A stretch of 64,000 nucleotides of DNA, from contig NZ_CRPU01000006.1 in NCBI RefSeq assembly GCF_001096185.1, positions 81,896 through 145,895 on the forward strand. Direction: 5' to 3'. A program made the translations under genes and the position numbers. The DNA is from Streptococcus pneumoniae. GTDB taxonomy: Bacteria; Bacillota; Bacilli; Lactobacillales; Streptococcaceae. Below, piece after piece: positions 61,231-64,000 of the stretch (position 1 is its first letter; every line of letters begins with the position of its first letter). Below the pieces are notes generated by a model. The model saw nothing but the letters and a program-made list of their open reading frames with translations. It was not told where the DNA came from and made no database searches.

Positions 61231-62193
61231 ATGACTGTACGTCATCCGGGCATCAGCCCAACTAATGATTTGGTTGCTAAAAAAATTTTCAGCAATCCAG
61301 AAATCACTTGTCAATTTATCCGCGATATGCTGGATTTACCAGCAAAAAATGTGACCATTTTGGAGGGGAGCAATATTCACGTCTTGCCTTCCCTGCCCTA
61401 CTCGGCGCAAGATTTTTATACCAGTATAGATGTTTTGGCTGAACTAGATAATGGAACTCAAGTAATCATTGAGATTCAAGTTCATCACCAGAATTTTTTC
61501 ATCAATCGCCTGTGGGCTTACCTGTGCAGTCAGGTCAATCAAAATCTTGAAAAAATCCGCCAGCAAGAAGGTGATACTCACCAGAGTTACAAACATATCG
61601 CTCCTGTCTACGCTATTGCTATTGTGGATAGTAATTATTTCTCAGATGATTTGGCTTTCCACAGTTTTAGCATGCGAGAGGATACGACAGGTGAAGTTTT
61701 AACCATCACAAATAACGGACAAGAAAACCATCTGGTTAAGATGGCTTTCTTGGAATTAAAAAAATACAGAGAAACCAGCAAAGACGAGGTTCGTAAACCA
61801 TGGTTGGAGTTTTTTGGGAACAAGCCCTTTACCCAACAACCCGAGCGAGCCATCAGCCAAGCAGACCAACTGCTGGACTACAAGAGCTGGTCTGAGGAGG
61901 ACAGGAAGATGTTTAGTCAACTACGTATGCGAGAAGAACAAGCCTTGTTAGCGCAGGACTATGCCTTGGAACAAGCTGAAGAAAAAGGGTTGGAGAGAGG
62001 TCGTGCAGAGGGTATTGAAAAAGGGCGAGAAGAAGGTCTTGAACAGGGACTGGAGCGAGGGAAAGTTGAAGGAAGTTTGTCCATGCTACTAAATTTAGTC
62101 CGTCAAGGTCTTCTGGCACCTGAGGTTGCTAGTCAGCAATTAGGTATGTCAGTATCTGAGTTTGAAGAATTATTGAAGAACCATCATAAATAA
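61231..62193 (+). CDS. Rpn-family nuclease / PDDEXK_2 (copy F)
   Basis: A 320-residue intact member, nearly identical to copies A and D over the first 240 residues; Asp 67 and E-x-Q 81-83 are present. The variable part reads ALEQAEEKGLERGRAEGIEK, then GREEGLEQGLERGKVEG. The tail is VASQQLGMSVSEFEELLKNHHK. Start ATG 61231 after aaaggag. Internal start ATG 61909 gives 94 residues. It lies divergent from the oxidoreductase gene and upstream of the third surface-protein gene. Confidence 0.87.
   Translation: MTVRHPGISPTNDLVAKKIFSNPEITCQFIRDMLDLPAKNVTILEGSNIHVLPSLPYSAQDFYTSIDVLAELDNGTQVIIEIQVHHQNFFINRLWAYLCSQVNQNLEKIRQQEGDTHQSYKHIAPVYAIAIVDSNYFSDDLAFHSFSMREDTTGEVLTITNNGQENHLVKMAFLELKKYRETSKDEVRKPWLEFFGNKPFTQQPERAISQADQLLDYKSWSEEDRKMFSQLRMREEQALLAQDYALEQAEEKGLERGRAEGIEKGREEGLEQGLERGKVEGSLSMLLNLVRQGLLAPEVASQQLGMSVSEFEELLKNHHK
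61894..61911 (+). other. Internal ribosome binding site and ATG in copy F
   Basis: gaggaggacaggaag then ATG 61909, in frame. Confidence 0.55.
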
Positions 62194-62202
62194 GACCTAA
62201 AA

Positions 62203-62322
62203 AAATACAGGGAAACCAGCAAAGACGAGGTTCGTAAACCATGGTTGGAGTTTTTCGGGAACAAACCCTTTACCCAGCACCCCGAGCGAGCCATCAGTCA
62301 GGCAGACCAACTGCTGGATTAA
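62203..62322 (+). pseudogene. Internal Rpn fragment after copy F (copy G)
   Basis: Directly after the stop of copy F, taagacctaaaaa leads into YRETSKDEVRKPWLEFFGN and continues to QADQLLD before a stop at 62320-62322. The join is the same as between copies B and C at 43.9 kb, but this fragment ends before the internal start. Confidence 0.85.
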
Positions 62323-62348
62323 AAATTAGGAAATATCGTGTAGAAAAT

Positions 62349-62391
62349 AGTAACAGATTTTATCTCTTTGTGGGATGAAGTCTGTTTTTTG
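62349..62391 (+). terminator. Terminator after copies F and G
   Basis: AACAGATTTTATC ... GATGAAGTCTGTTTTTT hairpin with G-T pairs. Confidence 0.7.
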
Positions 62392-62461
62392 TATGATGGG
62401 CAGGTCCTACATCTGAGTGGCAAGTTCTCCGTAGGTATCCGCTATCAGTTAATGCATAGCA

Positions 62462-62566
62462 TATCTGAATGAAATAAGAACTGGAAAAATCAATCAGGAA
62501 AGTCAAAGTAATTTCTATCAATGTTTTAGAAGTACTAGTAAACTATTCCAAATTCAATATCCTATA
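62462..62566 (+). repeat. RUP element
   Basis: gaatgaaataagaactgg start, caatgttttagaagtact centre, ccaaattcaatatcctata end. Confidence 0.8.
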
Positions 62567-62573
62567 AACAAAA

Positions 62574-62650
62574 ATCAAAAAGCAAGTCAGGAGACTTATG
62601 TAGGATAGCTCAAAATACTAATCTTAGATTGAGGATAAGAGTAAAATGAT
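62574..62650 (-). repeat. Fragment of a degenerate BOX
   Basis: aaaatcaaaaagcaagtcag and gctcaaaatactaatctta follow boxC-boxB order; boxA is absent. Confidence 0.5.
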
Positions 62651-62672
62651 AATCAATGGATTTAGAACAAAT

Positions 62673-62893
62673 ATAATGAGCTAAAGCTGGGATAGTACAA
62701 GGGGCTTTTAAAATATTGTTATAAATTGATTGAAATTCCAAGACCAATTTGTTTGATTCTTGTTTCATTTTGTTTTAGTTGCTTTTTATAGTGAGTTGAA
62801 TTTAGAATAGCACATCATAGTTTCTAAAGCATTGTTAGAAATTACTTTAAAATCCCCTTATCAATTTGTTCATATTTTATTTCAATATATTAT
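62673..62893 (-). repeat. Two tandem RUP elements
   Basis: 62673-62777 (core aaaatattgttataaattg, end cattttgttttag) and 62787-62893 (tatagtgagttgaatttaga start, ctaaagcattgttagaaatt core, end tcaatatattata). A partial third, gatgaaataaaagctgaac, lies at 63010-63058. 62894-63009 and 63059-63400 show no gene or element that I can name. Confidence 0.75.
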
Positions 62894-63411
62894 ATTTACA
62901 AGCTTGATTATCATGAGGTAAGGGCTGAAAGTGGTCTAGGGAGTCTAGGGATAGGAGTGATTTTGGAGCTGAGAATCGTCAAAGGAAGGAATAGGGAGAT
63001 TGTGGCTCTAGGAATAGGGGATAGTGAGATGAAATAAAAGCTGAACAATTCAATTTCTAACCAGCTAACCATTTAATCTTGCTGCAAAAAGGTATCGAAC
63101 AAGTCTAGTATAAGTCTTAGACATTTTTCGGAAACTAATGATAAGCTCTTCCAATCCCAAAATAGGGAGGTTTTTCAAACTAAAATCCGAATCCATACTT
63201 GCTTTCTAAATTCTATTTAATATATTCATGCTACTAAAAATCAGCCAATTATAACTATTATTATACTAAAATTTTCATAAATAAAGATATAGAAAAGTTA
63301 TTAGTTTCTAGGAAATAAATCAAAAAAGCGCATACCTATAATAAATATAATAAACATATGCTAAAAAATTCTCTAAAAATCAAGATTTTTGGATGATTAG
63401 ATGGTAAATTC

Positions 63412-63423
63412 GGGGGGGGGGGG
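63412..63423 (+). repeat. Poly-G tract (G12) in a promoter
   Basis: Twelve consecutive G ending five bases before the TATAAT of the third surface-protein gene. Confidence 0.95.
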
Positions 63424-63425
63424 TA

Positions 63426-63434
63426 TGGTATAAT
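63426..63434 (+). promoter_or_regulatory. Extended -10 promoter next to G12
   Basis: TGG-TATAAT with TATAAT at 63429-63434. The region where a -35 box should lie is at the left edge of the G tract (taaatt at 63405-63410, spacing 18), so tract length sets the spacing. Confidence 0.75.
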
Positions 63435-63444
63435 TATTAGTAGA

Positions 63445-63490
63445 CTGTACACTGGGTACAGTGGGTTAAATAGTTCTATCAATACTATTT
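63445..63490 (+). other. Two hairpins in the leader of the third surface-protein gene
   Basis: CTGTAC-actgg-GTACAG (63445-63461) and AAATAGT-tctatcaat-ACTATTT (63468-63490), at the 5' end of a leader of about 125 bases. Confidence 0.5.
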
Positions 63491-63564
63491 AATATCATGT
63501 GAGTTTGAAGATGATAAGGCTATTTTTGTTTTCAAAACAACTTACAAAAAAGGAGAAAGATTTC

Positions 63565-64000
63565 ATGGACTTTGGAAAATATAACAAAGAAAAAGTTTTC
63601 CGATATTCAATTCGAAAATATCACTTTGGTGCTGCCAGTGTCGCGGTGGCGGCTCTGATGTTCTTTGCCAATGGAGTAGCTGCTCAAGCTCCTGCAGTAT
63701 CTTCGGCAACAGCCAGTGATGTAGTTGCTGGATCTTCTGGAAATTCAGATGGGAATCCAGGAACCTCGGATGAGGAAGACTCGAGCAAGGCTTCAACTAG
63801 CCAGCCAGCTGAACTTAAAGCACCTGATGAGGTGAAAACGCAAGAAGCTCCAGCTGAGGGAACCAATCAAGGGCAAGCAGTAGCTGAGTCTAACTCTGCT
63901 CAGTCAGAGACAAATCCAGCTAGCCAAGAACCTTCTCAAGCAGGAGAAGTAAAAGAGCAAGAACAGCCGACCGTCGCTGATACGACAGCAGCCAAATCGA
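63565..64000 (+). CDS. YSIRK-type surface protein, 3' end outside window
   Basis: Open to the window end (145 codons visible). Starts MDFGKYNKEKVFRYSIRKYH with the YSIRK motif and a hydrophobic FGAASVAVAALMFFANGVAA signal, cleaved near AAQA. Everything after that is Ser/Ala/Glu/Pro/Thr low complexity (SSGNSDGNPGTSDEEDSSKA, then ESNSAQSETNPASQ), the usual spacer of large LPxTG adhesins or surface enzymes. The functional domains lie beyond the window. Strong aaaaggag before the ATG; the promoter carries a G12 tract. Confidence 0.88.
   Translation, partial: MDFGKYNKEKVFRYSIRKYHFGAASVAVAALMFFANGVAAQAPAVSSATASDVVAGSSGNSDGNPGTSDEEDSSKASTSQPAELKAPDEVKTQEAPAEGTNQGQAVAESNSAQSETNPASQEPSQAGEVKEQEQPTVADTTAAKS

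Noticed and set aside
42386-62322. Rpn copies as classical insertion sequences or a composite transposon
   Set aside because: I see no terminal inverted repeats, no target-site duplications and no DDE or HUH transposase. The shared blocks are the leader, gene and terminator only, so duplication by recombination fits better.

Overview
The window is chromosomal DNA from a low-GC Gram-positive coccus of the Streptococcus mitis group (S. pneumoniae, S. mitis, S. pseudopneumoniae or a close relative). The evidence is the gene content and order (rpsF-ssb-rpsR, murE, aliB, murC-mltG-greA, an eight-gene F1Fo ATPase operon, pgm, glpF, tuf), many BOX and RUP repeats typical of this group, TG-extended TATAAT promoters, and YSIRK/LPxTG surface proteins. 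The order from rpsF to tuf matches what I recall of the pneumococcal chromosome. The exact species cannot be decided from sequence reading alone.

Layout. 1-8.9 kb: rpsF (5' truncated), ssb and rpsR, an unusual run of four terminator hairpins, then small housekeeping genes (GNAT, HAD-cyclophilin fusion, S1-domain protein, tRNA methyltransferase, GIY-YIG protein, ppaC, a permuted NlpC/P60-like hydrolase, DUF1803, CsbD) and murE on the minus strand. 8.9-16.2 kb: lipid-linked oligosaccharide flippase, AliB oligopeptide-binding lipoprotein, a small unknown protein, and two PLP enzymes of transsulfuration. 16.2-26.8 kb: SNF2 helicase, unknown basic protein, murC, two GNATs, mltG, greA, amino-acid permease, GNAT. 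27.2-33.6 kb: atpEBFHAGDC. 33.8-42.0 kb: lactonase, AI-2E-family permease, TPR protein, amino-acid ABC importer, thioredoxin-like protein, phosphoglucomutase. 42.1-54.8 kb is an accessory island: two adjacent LPxTG surface-protein genes flanked on both sides, pointing outward, by near-identical copies of an Rpn/PDDEXK_2 nuclease gene, some intact and some broken. 54.9-61.1 kb: glpF, a repeat-rich gap, tuf, small remnants, a possible structured RNA, a DEAD-box helicase and a Gfo/Idh oxidoreductase. 61.2-64 kb: another Rpn gene with a tandem fragment, a RUP-rich spacer, and the start of a third YSIRK surface protein.

The most interesting part is 42-64 kb. Three surface-protein genes each carry a simple sequence repeat at a control point: (AT)8 next to the ribosome binding site of the first, G10 just after the signal peptide of the second (currently out of frame, so predicted OFF), and G12 directly upstream of the -10 box of the third. 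This is the layout expected of phase-variable contingency genes. Around them sits a multicopy Rpn family. Every copy that reaches that far contains a strong internal Shine-Dalgarno plus ATG that would make a separate C-terminal protein of about 65-101 residues, resembling the intragenic antitoxin arrangement described for E. coli Rpn proteins. One truncated copy keeps exactly this internal reading frame. BOX, RUP and terminator-like (SPRITE-like) repeats have also rewritten several genes here, supplying stop codons or truncating them.
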